Position numbers and translations under genes: made by a program
The notes under the pieces: generated by a model
Database searches by the model: none
Seen by the model: only the letters and a program-made list of their open reading frames with translations
Told to the model about the DNA's origin: nothing
Shown here: piece by piece, positions 20,728-33,079 of the stretch
Numbering within the stretch: the stretch's first letter is position 1
How the letters are laid out: the number at the start of each line of letters is the position of its first letter
DNA from: Pyrenula massariospora
Taxonomy: Eukaryota > Ascomycota > Eurotiomycetes > Pyrenulales > Pyrenulaceae
DNA length: 64,000 nucleotides
Direction: 5' to 3'
NCBI GenBank assembly: GCA_021030905.1
Contig: JAGFMI010000025.1
Span: 248,001 to 312,000, forward strand

Positions 20728-22185
20728 CTAAGCTGGTGGTAGAAAGGATGAGAACAGCGTTCCTTGGATCAAACCATACAGCACAGCCCACTTGATGGTG
20801 ATGTATGGTAAAGCATCATAGGAAACTGTGGTCTTCTTCGCACTTCGATCCAGCAAGCTAGCCATCCAATAGTACCAAAGGGGATATCCTGAAGCTATCC
20901 GAGTGATTATCTGCACATGGAAAGTCGTAAGGGCCAAAATCGTTAAAATCATTTGCGGAAATGCTAGCCGCCGAAGTGCTGAGCCGTACCAGTCGGACTG
21001 CGGTTCCAAACTAAGGTTCGAAAATGCCAGATGCGGCCAGTTCGAATGAAGCGCCCAAAAGGCTGATACAAAGAGGATGGAAAGCATCGGTAGCGCAAGC
21101 AAGAACAGAGGAGCGTTGGAAAGTGTCCAGTAGCGGAGAAAACCTACTCCCCTATGACCGTTAGACATTGATCACGCGCAGTCAAAGGAGCTCACCAGTA
21201 GTGACTCTGCACATAGCTGTAGATGCTTGGGATGAGCTTGTGACACCAAGGTGGATGAGATGAACCCTGCTGGAAGCAGAAAACGGCGTAGGCCTCGATT
21301 TGAGGTAAGACGAGGCCTGCCCCAACAAGAGAGCCTCCTAGGAGAAGGGAGCCGATTCTCAAAATAAATTGCGTATCGATGCCTTCCGTAATTGCATACG
21401 GAAGTGCGAAAGCAACATCGAGCAAAAATAAGATTCCGCTAAATACACCATTACTTCGAACAGTTGTCGCCAGACCAAAAGCGACGCCTGCGAGAATCAC
21501 GCCGATACTCCACCGAGCAATAGATGCGGTTTTAACTTCATAGATAGGTAAGGTATAGAGGTAAAAGCCTAAAATATTAAGGAAGGAAAATAGAGACTCC
21601 GGGCAAGGTGCAGACATGAAGGCTCCTGCCGGGCAGATAGTGTGTAGACATGCTGCGATAAAGGGAAGCTCTGGGGTCTTTCGCAGGTTGATTTTCCTAC
21701 CCAGACCGTAGACGAGGAAGACGGAAAGAAGATGGAATATGTGGGAGAGGATGACTGAGACTTTGACACTATTCTCGATGGAGGGGTGAATGTTGAAGGC
21801 TCATAGTAGACCGATCAGCTGATCTGTGTTGATATGGTTGCCGACGAAATGTACCTTTAGAAATGATGGATACTGTTTTGACGAAACCTCGTCCAAAAGC
21901 CCACTCCTGTTCATAGAGGTAGCCCCGCCTAATAAGGCTCAGGAAATAGATGGCATCCCAACGCGCAAATTTTGCCAGCGCCGTCTTCTGTGCGAATATA
22001 CTATTCTGTCCAAGAGAAGGTTGGACTAGTGCGGCTGCGTCAGCCTCGAGCAAAGTGGTAGAAGTGTCATAGCCTGGTCCTGGGCTTGCGATCACGCAGA
22101 CCGTCAGGACGAGTTTCCACACGAGGAAGAGTCCTGTTAGGGATAGCAGCGGCTGCCTGTTGGCGAAGGACCATGAGATGAACAT
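20728..22185 (-). CDS. GPI18: GPI mannosyltransferase 2 (GPI18/PIG-V)
   Basis: Exons are 22185-21855, 21799-21196 and 21151-20728, giving 1359 nt and 452 aa. Landmarks of PIG-V are present: KFARWDAIYFLSLIRRGYLY and EQEWAFGRGF in exon 1, AFNIHPSIENSVKVSVILSH opening exon 2, then CPAGAFMSAPCPESLFS, ATTVRSNG, and the join SHYW-GVGFLRYWTLSNAP into exon 3. It is an ER polytopic membrane protein with many hydrophobic segments. It adds the second mannose (alpha-1,6) to the GPI glycolipid from dolichol-phosphate-mannose; the Asp of RWDAIYF is the likely catalytic residue of this GT-C family. The exon 2 acceptor CTATGAG, not the later GAATAG, keeps the frame. GPI-type proteins encoded elsewhere in the window would depend on this pathway. 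Confidence 0.92.
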
Positions 22186-23684
22186 GCTGCAAAGTGGTGG
22201 AAAGCGACAGGATTGGCAAATTAAGATTGGATTTCCTACGAGGCTGGGAAGATGCCAAGAAAAATCCGAGCCTGACGTCGAGGCGCCAACGTTCCCTATC
22301 CTTGACCCTCAAGCGCAGAGTAACCATACCTCGACATCTCGTGTGAGGGTGACACGGGGGATTGAGAATCGAGAACGCTCTGAATGGTCACTATCAAAAT
22401 ACGACCGGGGTACCTATCATGACTAAAGGTAGGTAGGTAGGTAGATGTCGAATTCATTCGAGTGACAGACCTGTTCGTACCTCTGATTATGACTTCTCTG
22501 CTTCCCTCGTAACCTAGTGCGTTACTGGAGGGGCAATCATAAAAGTACGTGGGGGGCGACGCGCTAGGTACTTCATTTTGTCGTTGAAGTCATCTAGGTA
22601 CATAGCTTGTCGCTATTTTCAGCCTCATCGTTGCTGACTGGAATCAGACGCGATGGATCACTTGGGTCCACCTTGTAATCTACCTGGCTCCTGGGCCCGA
22701 AGCCGATAGGCGAGCACGTAGCAGGGCAATTACGAGTCGAGAAGGGGATCAAGCCGCGATGGCGGCCAAGTCGAGCCTTTTGCATGGGACAAGGTCCACG
22801 GGGCAGCCTGTAACATGTGGCCGGTAAATCGTAAAAATCCCTCGATGGTCCGCCTGACCTCGCGTTGGTCGACTGGAGGGGAATGGCGAGGGCGGGGAAT
22901 GAAATGCCCCGACGAGCCGACGTTTGGCCCTCCGGCAAGGAGATGCTGTTCATCCGCCCGCCGTCCACACAATCCTCACTTTCCCTCCTCCCCCCCAGTG
23001 CACAATTCCTCGCATTCCTCGCATTCCGGCTCTCACCGGGTGGTACAAGATGTGCCCCAAAACCTCAACACGCGGGCCTCGGTCTTTGCATACAAGCGGG
23101 GCACATGCTTGCAATCGCAATATGAAAGAAAGACTGCGGACGATGGTCTTTCTACGCCGTGAGCTCGACCGGTTCCTGCCTTGCCCTTCTCACTCCCAAA
23201 CGGTAGGTGAATCACGCACTCACAGCCCCCAAAGCCTACCTTCCCCGACCGCGTCCCATATCACGGAGAGTAAGAGCTAGATGATAACGTATGAAAAGCT
23301 GAGATCAGCCTTCCCACGTTGTCGAGAACGGCCTAGCAAAGACGATTAGCAGATCATTAATACACGCTTTTCTGGCCACTTGCTTCTCCTTCACATGCGC
23401 CGTTTTTGTATAGACTTCTTGCTTTGGTTGTTTTCTTCTGGTCACTCACTTTATTGATTAATGTCCTCTCACGACGCACAAGAATAGCCCGGTTGTGGAA
23501 CATTGCGGTGTCTAATGCAGAAAAGTCGTTGCGCGAGGCGGGCTGCACGAATCTGCCTCTCGCATTAATCCCCGATATTACTGCCTGGCCTTTTTCCATT
23601 TAGGATCGCAGAACTGCGCGTCTCTTCTCTACTGAAGATCCTTCAACTCATGCAAAATACTTTCATCAATTGTTGCCTGGAATC
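22186..23684. promoter_or_regulatory. Divergent 1.5-kb intergenic region with TAGGTA-type repeats
   Basis: Lies between the GPI18 start and the start of the disordered conserved protein, so it holds both promoters. At 22427-22444 there are about four and a half copies of AGGT, and further TAGGTAC or GTACCTA motifs occur within the next 170 bp (near 22545-22600). The rest contains only short frames. A C-rich run lies near 22985-23000. Confidence 0.45.
22427..22444 (+). repeat. AGGT tetranucleotide microsatellite
   Basis: Four full tandem copies of AGGT plus AG, embedded in a tract with several separate TAGGTAC motifs. Short TAGGTA-like tracts are common in intergenic DNA of Pezizomycotina; no function is implied. 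Confidence 0.7.
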
Positions 23685-25250
23685 ATGACCGAGCCGGCGC
23701 AATTACCTCCAGGACGACCATCCATGGCTGGCGTAGTGCAAAGCGACGTCGATGCGCAGTCTTCAGGAAGCAGCACGCCTCCGATAGGCCCTATCGGGCA
23801 CAGAAAGACGGCCTCTCTGAACGCAGATGACATCGACCAGCTGAAAGGCAAAACATCCTTCCGACTGGCTCACCCACCCCCAACCACCAAACACAAGCAG
23901 CGCTTGAGAATTCGGCCGCGAGTCTTGCTCCAGCTACACCAGTTTTCAGACCATTCTCGTGCTAATCTAGATGTCCTTCCGTCAACGATCTTCGCGCCTC
24001 GGCTGTCGTCAAAATTTCCAAAATTATTTCGCGGCAAAGCGGGCCTGGGACCCCACGACTTGGTCGTGATGAGCAGCGGTGTCCACCGCCCAAGTTCTCG
24101 AGCACGTGAAGAGAATGACTCGCCGATCGTCGACGAGAGCTGGGATACGAATGAAGCACTTGCCACTATCTGCCCGGCTCGACGGCCAAGTTCGGATGCA
24201 AGAACGAGTACTGAGATACGTTTCACGAATGGAAAATCATGGCATGCATCTCAGCTTCCCAATGGCAGCTATGAGTTCACTAGTGAAAACGAAGATGGTT
24301 CGACAACAATGGCCCGTTGGGTTTTGAGGCGAAAACCTCACCAGCGAACTTCGACTAGCCAAGATGCCTTGCAACAATCTGACAACCGCCGAGATAGGCG
24401 ATTCAACTTTAGCCTAATCAATCCGTCGCGAAGGAAACACCCAGTCATTGCTTCCATGACGCGAGACGCCATTAATGTGAACAACCGTTATCAGGCCATG
24501 GTTGACGGTGTTGCGTCTCCGACCGAACCCGGAGCATCCTCTGACAACAGTCCGCCTCCAGAACCGGATACTGCGACAAACTATTTTGACAGCACACATT
24601 CGTCTGGAACCCAGGCTCAGAAAGGACCTCCAGTAGAGACAGATGAGTCTTTACGGATGCTGATAGTGGTAACGGGCATTTGGGTTGTTTTCAAGGAAGG
24701 CTGGTCCAGCAACTTTTCTTATGACGATGTAGTTGTCAACAGTGGGAGTACTGACGGCGCTGTCCACCGAAAAACTTCAAGAAGACACGCCTCGCAACCC
24801 TCTACAGCAACTAAAAGCCTAGGATCGTCCGATGGCAATAACTCGACCAGGGAGAATGTGAGTATAGCACACGGTGGACGCTCTACAAGCCAGGTACTAA
24901 AGACGTCGTTTTCCCTCGGAAAGTCGTCGAAGCGATCGCCAACCAGGCCAACCAACGTTTCAGGAACCAAAGACACAGCGCCCAACACCATGAACGGTGG
25001 ACAAGAGCACAGTGCTAACCAAGGTTCGATCAATACCCGGGAAAACTCGAAAGACGCAAGAGCAATATCAAACGGACATTACCAAAGTCCAGGAACTTCG
25101 TTGGAGCACGCTCAAGGAGGTAGTGGAGTGCGGAATGGACATGACGGGAATTTAAGTGTAATGAAGAAGCGGAGTCAGACATCTGGCAATAAGTTGACAA
25201 GGAGGCTGCATTCACTACTGGGCGCAATGGGGCATCGCAGCAAGCATTGA
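23685..25250 (+). CDS. Conserved disordered fungal protein of unknown function
   Basis: An uninterrupted frame; the first ATG after the stop gives MTEPAQLPPGRPS and 521 aa. Most of the protein is Ser/Thr/Asn/Pro-rich and predicted disordered. A central ordered block (about residues 170-380) contains IRFTNGKSWHASQLPNG, YEFTSENEDGS, ARWVLRR, FNFSLINPSRRKHPVIAS and LRMLIVVTGIWVVFKEGWS, which looks like a compact beta-rich domain ending in a hydrophobic segment. Proteins with the NPSRRKHPVIA-type block occur widely in filamentous ascomycetes without an assigned role. The basic C terminus ends KLTRRLHSLLGAMGHR. No catalytic motif is seen. Confidence 0.8.
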   Translation: MTEPAQLPPGRPSMAGVVQSDVDAQSSGSSTPPIGPIGHRKTASLNADDIDQLKGKTSFRLAHPPPTTKHKQRLRIRPRVLLQLHQFSDHSRANLDVLPSTIFAPRLSSKFPKLFRGKAGLGPHDLVVMSSGVHRPSSRAREENDSPIVDESWDTNEALATICPARRPSSDARTSTEIRFTNGKSWHASQLPNGSYEFTSENEDGSTTMARWVLRRKPHQRTSTSQDALQQSDNRRDRRFNFSLINPSRRKHPVIASMTRDAINVNNRYQAMVDGVASPTEPGASSDNSPPPEPDTATNYFDSTHSSGTQAQKGPPVETDESLRMLIVVTGIWVVFKEGWSSNFSYDDVVVNSGSTDGAVHRKTSRRHASQPSTATKSLGSSDGNNSTRENVSIAHGGRSTSQVLKTSFSLGKSSKRSPTRPTNVSGTKDTAPNTMNGGQEHSANQGSINTRENSKDARAISNGHYQSPGTSLEHAQGGSGVRNGHDGNLSVMKKRSQTSGNKLTRRLHSLLGAMGHRSKH

Positions 25251-26052
25251 ATTTCCTAGAATACTCGTGTTGGGTTGTGCATAATGTATGTATTGCATAT
25301 TAGAGAAACAGAATCAATTACACCCTCTTGTGCAACCTCGGTCTTACAGCAAATCTGATATTTGCAAAGTAAATTCACCGATTAGAGGAAGCATCATCAC
25401 TGCGTGCCCCGACAAGGCTGAAAGGAACGCGTCAAAAGGCTGCCTGCCTGCGGAGCCGATTTCAGGCACTGACCGCCACCTCAGCTCTCTGACTTGCAGC
25501 CCGACCCAATACCATAAAGCCGCTCCCAGGAATTCCTCACTGCCGGAATTCTTCAGGACGAATCTGAGAGCATCAGACGTGGAAACGACGCGGAAACCCT
25601 GGCTGATCATCGTGTGGTCCAGGTTCACCAGCTGCTGGCCTAACCAATCGGAGTGGCTCCATCTTGGGGGAGCTTCTGCGGAGAGCGGGAGCGATCTCCA
25701 GACTCGTCTACGAGCAAGACTCGGGGAGAGGGTCGACGGGAGACCAGAGAGGCTCAGATACCCATCGACAAGCTTTGTGGCCTCGCTGTCTTGATTTCGA
25801 CTTCACGACTGGCTCCCTGCATACCTGTGCGCTGTCTTGTGTCTTCGCCCCATGCCATTCTTGAATTGCAGACAACAAAGAACAACCCAAGTCTAGAGGG
25901 CACGCGATACACCGGCCGCCTGCGGGAGCATCATATTTACATCTCTTACTAATTCTAATAGCGAAAGCTTCTGTCGCACACCTTCTCCTCCCCCATCTCG
26001 ACCTGCGGACTCCCTCGGACGGGCCTGTCAGCGCCTTTGTAAGATTCAGGCC
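25251..26052. promoter_or_regulatory. Upstream region of BLM10
   Basis: About 800 bp between the unknown-protein gene and BLM10, both on the plus strand. It contains short frames in three phases that do not resemble protein and probably includes the BLM10 promoter and 5' leader. Confidence 0.4.
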
Positions 26053-29000
26053 ATGGATCCCAACCGAGAACGATTCGCAGACATGTTATCATCGATTCCA
26101 AACGAAAAGAATGCCAGTGAAATCTCAAGAGCGACATCACCAGGCGGCGAGCCAAGGGATGTCAACGATATGGCCACAAACCCTTCCCATAGCGCTTCTC
26201 GACATCGACCACGAACATATCCTTATCTAAGATATTTACCGTACGAAGTGGAACATGAGGGAAGAAGGTTAAGGGACTTGGACGAAATCTTGAAATATCT
26301 CTACATCGCTGTGGAGGCTGGCGATTTCTCGCCAGGAGCCATACACTGGACAAGAGAATTACGGAGTTGGCTTGGGCTGAAATTTGATCCGACTCGGGAA
26401 CAGAGAACCAAACTTGTAAAACTATATTATGAACTAGCTCTGGCACCTGGAATTGATCCATCAGTATCCGAGCGCTTTGCTAGCATGTTTATGCTGCTGA
26501 CCAAGTAAGTCCCGATCGTGATTTTCTCTCTGTCTCGTCAGCCTTACTTACTGGACCACAGACGCAAACACTACCTCCGACCGCTGACGGATCTTACCCT
26601 TGATTGGAGGACGCTGTTCAGAGAAATTAAGATTTTCGTATTGCCACAAGAAACGAGTGGACTGCTACAAACGACATGGCTGAAGCGCAATTACAAGACG
26701 CTCACGAAGATGTGTTCCTTTGCGCAACTCTACTTCGACCCTAAGGAGCTTCCTGCCATGCTAGATGAATTCCTCCCCTACTTCAGCGCCTCATTCACTG
26801 AAAATGGGTTTGTGGTGGTTGGCTTGATGAATCTATTCCTTCCTACAGCACCGGCCGCAGAAGGCCATCAGAATCTTGTGCCGCAAGGTTATCTCCCAAC
26901 ATACTTCCATCTCTGGTCCTTGATGAATCGCTCCAAAATATTCGATATCAATTTCCTGGACTATCTGTCACGGTTGGCCCGGGACTCATTAAATGCCAAA
27001 CACGTACCTTTTTCGGAATTCGGTATTTATACGCACGAGCAAACAACATTTATATACACCGCTATTCTCAGGCTTCTTGAGATCCCTGTTGGCCAATCTA
27101 CCTCACCTTATAGCGCAATGGTCGACGTGTCCTCTGGCCTTGGCATATTGCTAGACAGAGACTCGCGGAAACATCCAGTATCGCACCATATTGCACGTTG
27201 GATTGTAATGTCATTATCACCGGCCTGCTTGGAGACTAAGGAGTCAGTTTTGTCATTCCTAGAGGGTCTCATCCAGGCGGTTGAAACCTTCTTTCATCCC
27301 TCAAATTCAGGTAGCTGGACGAGAACACTGGCGCAGTTGGTCTATTATCTTAGTGACTTTTTCATCATGCGATGGCATAGAGAACGCAATGGTGAAATGG
27401 ATGTTCCACCAGAGAGACGGCTGAACGATGCTCTCAAAAAGCGTTTCGTTCTCTGCCTCAGAGATGTGACATTCATGGGTATCTATGCAAAGAGCGGAAC
27501 GGCAATGAGCTTTTCTCTCTCTACCCTTCAGAGTCTTGCGTACCTTGAGCCTAATTTGGTACTTCCCGGAGCGCTTCAGCGGATCTATCCCTCGATGCAG
27601 GGACTGGTTGAAGTCCACAGGACAACGTCATCATTAAGATCCTTGCAAATTTTAGCCAGGACCATGATCCGAACGAAAGGCTACCGATGCCATATAACAG
27701 CACTTCTAGGCTTGGCACTGCCTGGTATTGATGCCAATGACCTGGAAAAGACTTTGATCACCCTCTCATTCATTACTGCTGTTTGTTACAACATACCATT
27801 TGCCGATCTCTCCAAAGGTCAATCGGATTTTCAAGGGAATATGCTGGCTATGCAATGGATTACCGGGGAGATGGAATTGATGGAGAGAGAAGGCGCACGA
27901 ATCCAGCTGAACTACAACGACATGGATGATAAAGAGGAAGAGATGATATTGCGATCCTCAACAGCTGGCTTTGGAGAGTTCCTAACGTCGTTCCTCGGAA
28001 GAATATTCACATTGCTTGAGAATCTGCCGGATGCAGCCCGACTCCGAAGTGGATCACCAGAAGAAAATATTGTCAATACCTTACCTGCTGCATTCACCCC
28101 TCTCTTAGCTTCCTTATCGCCGGAACTTTTTGACCTTGCTCTGCACAAAATTATTGATTTTATAGCAAATCACGTCATACATCAAGCGCGGGATGCGATG
28201 GCCTTTATCTGCAACAGTCTGTGCAAGGTCAACCCAGAGAAGGCTCTAGATAAGCTCATACCGGTTCTAGTGCGAGCTATCAGGACTGAGATTGACGAAA
28301 ACGGGGCAGGGTCAACAAGGAATGCTGCTTCAGATGTTCTTCCGCGAGACAGGGGCTTGGTATGGAATGTTAGCATGCTGAGTATGTGCGTTGTCCATGT
28401 TGGCGACGCCGTACTGAAACACAGGGCTTCGCTTCTTGACATTGCAATTTATATGCAGGTCAAGTGCAAAGGCATGCCGACCGTTCACATCTCCAACTTC
28501 ATCCATCACCTCTTATTGAACCTGACCGTTACCTACACTATGGACTACTCCTTATACGAACCAGAATTGATAGAGAAGGGCCTTTCAGTCGAGCACTGGG
28601 GTATGAGACAAGATCCTGCAGCGCTGATTCCGGCCTGGCATCTCCCGAGCCGTGAGGAAATAAGTTTTGCCTGCGAGCTATTTGCTTCACAAGCAGAAAG
28701 TGCCCTAAGTCAACTTCGGTCTTTAATTGATGGAAGCTCGACTATAAAACGAGAGGGAAGTGGCAAGGAATGGTCTGATGAAGTTTCACGCAATCTAGTT
28801 CTTCTCAGACTGATCATATCCGGAGTCTCGGTTCTTTTTGATGCCAAAGGCGTATCTGAAGGTTTAGTGACCGTAGAAGATGGCAAGTCGGCCGATTCGG
28901 AAATGACGGGAATGAATGGTCATGCACCGGAGGAAGAGCTCGACAGCTCAGACAACGATTCTGCTCTTGATGGGACTGACGAGAGCTCCATAAAGCCTTC

Positions 29001-32000
29001 ATTCCAATATCCCACCGGTTACGTCTTAACCAGAGAAGATCCTCTCTACGTCCAGCTGCACGAAATTCGCCAGCAAGTTGGGAGAACGCTTCATGACGTG
29101 CATACTTTTCTCTCAACGGAGCAGGAAGATGACATGTTGTGCTTTGTGCCTCTTTTTACCGCCTACCGGTCCTGGTTCGTGGATGTGGGAATAGAACGAT
29201 CAGCTCACGTCCTCGATCGAGTCACTAAACTATATGCGGCAGATCTCCTACCCTACAAGATCAGTGGTATCCGAAAAGACTATCCACGTCCTATCCTCCT
29301 CCGGCGGGCCAATGTGTACCATCTACAGCGCTTGAGACACAATGCTGCGCCTCGGGCACGCTCAGAACTTGACGAACAACTATTGCTAGACTTGGCTCAG
29401 TCAAGCGTGTCGCTCTACACAGAGGTTCGCCGGAACGCGCAGAGTGCTGGAGAAGCGGCACTGAAAGTTGTATTTGGTGCCCGCCTACTAGTGATCCCTC
29501 CTCTCATCGAAGCATTCCAAAAGGCTGTCAAGCAATCCGACTTTCCTCGCATCAAAGGTGCGCTTTTCTCCCTCATCTTTGGGAGCCTCGCGAAGACAGT
29601 TGGTAGGCATTGGAAGTATACCCCTACCGTGATCAGAACCTTCATCGAAGCCAATGGGGCAGATAAGCCATCAATACAGAAACTCTGTACGAGCGGAGTC
29701 TTCCAGGTTGTCGACTATGGCCGAGCAGGACCCAGAATGGCAATTCTAGATGAAGCAGTCGTTAAAGCGATCGCTCCAGGCGAAGATGTCAGCGCTCTCA
29801 TTGCCAAGAAGAAAGCTTTCGGCGTTAAGAAACGAACATCAATTGAGCGGAAGAAGCAAGACTTGGCTGAAGAACTCATCGGCATGGCGCGGGAATCTCA
29901 TTGGAAGAAAGCCATGCGCACAGTATCTCTGGTCATGGCCTTGGGGATGAGATTTGAACACATCGCGTCTGATAATATGATTGATCTCATCTGCACAGGT
30001 GCCATTGACCAGCATCCTGGCCTCCGAGTTATGTACTCGCAAACTCTAATGGCTATGTTCCAGATGATCGACTTACGCGCTGCGTGCAGCCATAAATATG
30101 CTGATTACATTCAGGGAATTCTTCATGTCCCGGCAAAATTGAACGTTGCCGTAAATGCCAAAGATCCTCAATGGACGCAGAAATTCCTCTCAGATTTCGG
30201 ACAGGCAGAGGCGGAATACTACATCGACCATGATTACCCTGGCTGGCTCGTTTGGGGCAAGACCTTCCCGGCGTATAAGGCGAATAACAAGGCAGACATT
30301 GAATTTGATAGGTTGGAGTGGGAGAAGCGTAAGACTCTGGGCAAGTACTTTACTCGTGACTGGTACTCAGCACAGTTCAAATACTTGAAACAGGAGCCAA
30401 GAGATTCTGGCGCAGATAAGTTCAGGATTACCATGGCGCTTTTGATGTCCTGTACCTTTGAACTTATGATCAGAGATGGGCTTACAGTGGCCACATTTGA
30501 AGAGGTCAAGGAGGAAACACTGGCCATTTTCGAAGACGGAAGCGACAAGCATCAGCACCGTGCCACAGCCGAGATCTTGGGCGCTATGGTAACTGCCGTA
30601 GGAGATCTCGACGTGGAAAAGCGAACGATGGTGTGGGAGTTTGCTTTTCCTCTAATTCAGAAAATATTTACAGACGGTCTTACACCAGAGAATTCCGGCT
30701 ACTGGACCACGTTCTTGCATATGGTCTTGCAGAACCGGGATCCTCGCCGAGCTTGGCCACTCGTTGATTGGCTCTGTAGCTTCAGGCTGGATATGAGTTC
30801 AAGCGCTGCTTTTAAGGAGAGCTCCAAGATCCATCTTCTGCATCAATGCATGGTGGATGCGGGCTGGCATTTTCAACTCGATAAGCCAATCTCAGAAGAC
30901 TTCATTACGCACATAGATCACCCTTACAAGAGCGTGCGCGAAGCCATCGGTCACTCCCTAGCCACCATCGTCCGCACCCGATACCACGAATCGTTCCAAG
31001 ATGTAGCTCACCTCATCGACGCCCAAAAGGCCGCCTCCTCAATCGGCGCACAACCCTACCGCCCTACCTCGGAATTCTCCAATCTCATCCACTCCGTCTT
31101 CCAACGAATTCAACAATGGCGCTCCGAACGCCCCGCTGGCCAGCAAACCCCCTCATCCTACACTTCTGGCAGTAAAACCGTTCTTCTCTGGCTTGACTCT
31201 ATCCTCTCTTCCCACGAGTGTACCCAACTACTCTCCTTCTTCCCCTCCGTCTTCACCGAAGAATTCCTACACATGATGGAAGTCCGCGAGGATCCTGAGC
31301 TCCAATCCCTCGCTTACCACGTCTTCCGACACCTCCCTAACATCCCGCACCGCATCGGCGAAGACAAGGAACTCATCGAAACCCTCATGCGCATCGGCAA
31401 AACCTCGACGTCGTGGCACCAGCGCCTCCGCGTGATGATCAATATGCAGATCATCTTCTTCCGACGACTGTTCCTCCTCTCGCGAGAATCCCGCCTGGCG
31501 CTCTTCGACTGCGTGACCAACATGCTCCAAGACGTGCAGCACGAGGTGCGCGCCGGCGCCTCGGCGACGCTGTCGGGCATGATCCGCTGCTCGCCCGTCG
31601 ACTGGCGCACCGAGACCGTCCTCGAGCTCAAGTCCCGCTTCACGCAGATGCTCGTCGACCACCCTCTGCCCAAGAAACCGCGCCTCCCCGCCGCGTCGGT
31701 GCGGTCCAGCGGCGCGAACACGCCGACGCCCGAACAGCAGAAACTGGTCCTCACGCGCCATGCGGCGGTGCTGGGGTTGGGAGCGTTGATCCAGGCGTTT
31801 CCGTACACGAGCCCACCGCCCGAGTGGATGCCCGACGTGTTGACGACGCTAAGCAATAAGGCAGCGGGGGATCCTGGGGTGGTGGGGAGCAGTGTGAAGG
31901 GGATCATTAGTGAGTTTAAGAAGACGAGGCAGGATACGTGGCACATTGATGTCAAGGTATGTATCGACGGCATATTCAAATTCGATCTGAGTCACATTGC

Positions 32001-32077
32001 TAACTTTGATGTAGGCATTCCGGCCTGAACAGCTCGAGGACCTGAGTGGAGTGTTGTGGAAGAGTTATTTTGCTTGA
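26053..32077 (+). CDS. BLM10: Proteasome activator BLM10/PA200
   Basis: Exons are 26053-26504, 26562-31956 and 32015-32077, giving 5910 nt and 1969 aa. It is a giant HEAT-repeat protein that caps the 20S proteasome and has been linked to acetyl-histone turnover, core-particle assembly and proteasome storage. Family blocks include YPYLRYLPYEVE near the N terminus, RKHYLRPLTDLTLDWR directly after intron 1, LTREDPLYVQLHEIRQQVG, and the C-terminal QLEDLSGVLWKSYFA encoded by the 63-nt last exon. Without the 58-nt last intron the frame ends in an unrelated tail at 32028. The C-terminal tripeptide, which inserts into a pocket of the 20S alpha ring, is Y-F-A here rather than Y-Y-A as in yeast. It is convergent with the MOSC gene. 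Confidence 0.95.
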
Positions 32078-32521
32078 GCGAGAAGTCCCTGCGGCCCAAG
32101 GCATGTGCAAGTACAATTTGTGATGTAGAGGGGATGGGAAGTGACTCTTGACGTTAGATCTTTCAAAGATTGTTGAGACTAGAAAGAAAGAATCTTTGGG
32201 GGATGTGGATCTTGACCTTTTCTTCATGAGATGTCTAATCACTCGTTTTGTGTGTTTTTCCATTGCATGCATCATGCAGCGGCGGCGTTTTGCATTGATA
32301 GATTGTCGTGTGGGTTAAGGCATTGGGTTGCAAATTCACTTTCCACTAGGCGTCTTCTCCAGCGAGTTCTTTTCATTCTCATCTGGCAGATAGTGAATAG
32401 ATTGCATCTTGATCTTGTGCGAGTCTCGCTTGGTGATGGATCCCACACCGATCAACGGGACACTTTACCAGGGCTTTACATTCCTCCCCGACCCTCTCCC
32501 TCGGTCATATGGACCTAGACA
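32078..32521. terminator. Convergent 3' region between BLM10 and MOSC genes
   Basis: About 445 bp separating two convergent stop codons, so both polyadenylation regions lie here. No gene was found. Exact poly(A) sites cannot be placed from sequence alone. Confidence 0.4.
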
Positions 32522-33079
32522 TCACACGCACTCCAACTCCACAAACCCCCCCGCGGCCTCCTCGACGACGATCCTCATCCCCGCCCGCACGACCCCGCCC
32601 GCGGCCACGGTACCCATAACCCCAGCCTTACGCCGGATGATCTTTCGCGTCGTCTCGTCCCGCACGATGAACTTCTCCTGCAACCCGGGCCGGTACCGCT
32701 CGATCTGCGGGCAGGGATTGCGCAGGCCCTCGAGCTGGACGACGGCGTGCGCTTCGCTGCTGTTGTCGTTGGCGCCGGCGGGGAGGAAGTGCAGTTTTGT
32801 CCCGCGGCCGAGGGCGTGGAGGTCTATATTAGTTGTTGTTATGTTTTCTCCGAGGGCGCCGGGGTCGAGGTTGAGGGACTGGAGGGTCTCGAGGGGGAGG
32901 AGGTGCACTTGGCGGAGGTTGGGGGGTGGGGGGGTGATGTGCAGGCGGGAGCGGTGTTGGACGGTGGGGCCGGCGTGGCAGTCGCCTTGGATGCCGTGGG
33001 CGGTGATGAGGGTTAGGGTGTTGGTGGGGGTTTTGGTGAAGGTGTGGGTGGGGGAGAGGTGGGTGGAGTGGACGGACAT
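32522..33079 (-). CDS. MOSC-domain protein
   Basis: A single 185-codon frame. MOSC landmarks appear in order: LITAHGIQGDCHAG, the histidine-arginine pair QHRSR, DPGALGENITT, and RNPCPQIERYRPGLQ, with a C-terminal VAAGGVVRAGM. The length matches stand-alone MOSC proteins (YiiM-like) rather than full molybdenum cofactor sulfurases. The domain binds sulfur or molybdenum cofactor; the cysteine in GDCHAG or NPC may carry persulfide, by analogy. The substrate is unknown. The coding DNA is very GC-rich: C-rich on the plus strand to the left, G-rich to the right. It diverges from VPH1 across about 720 bp. Confidence 0.88.
   Translation of the reverse strand: MSVHSTHLSPTHTFTKTPTNTLTLITAHGIQGDCHAGPTVQHRSRLHITPPPPNLRQVHLLPLETLQSLNLDPGALGENITTTNIDLHALGRGTKLHFLPAGANDNSSEAHAVVQLEGLRNPCPQIERYRPGLQEKFIVRDETTRKIIRRKAGVMGTVAAGGVVRAGMRIVVEEAAGGFVELECV

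Noticed and set aside
22594-22968. A 124-codon minus-strand frame
   Set aside because: Low-complexity composition typical of GC-rich intergenic DNA, overlapped by other frames, no domain.
31314-31979. A 221-codon minus-strand frame opposite BLM10
   Set aside because: It is antisense to the GC-rich 3' end of BLM10, where stops are rare by composition; it has no family resemblance.
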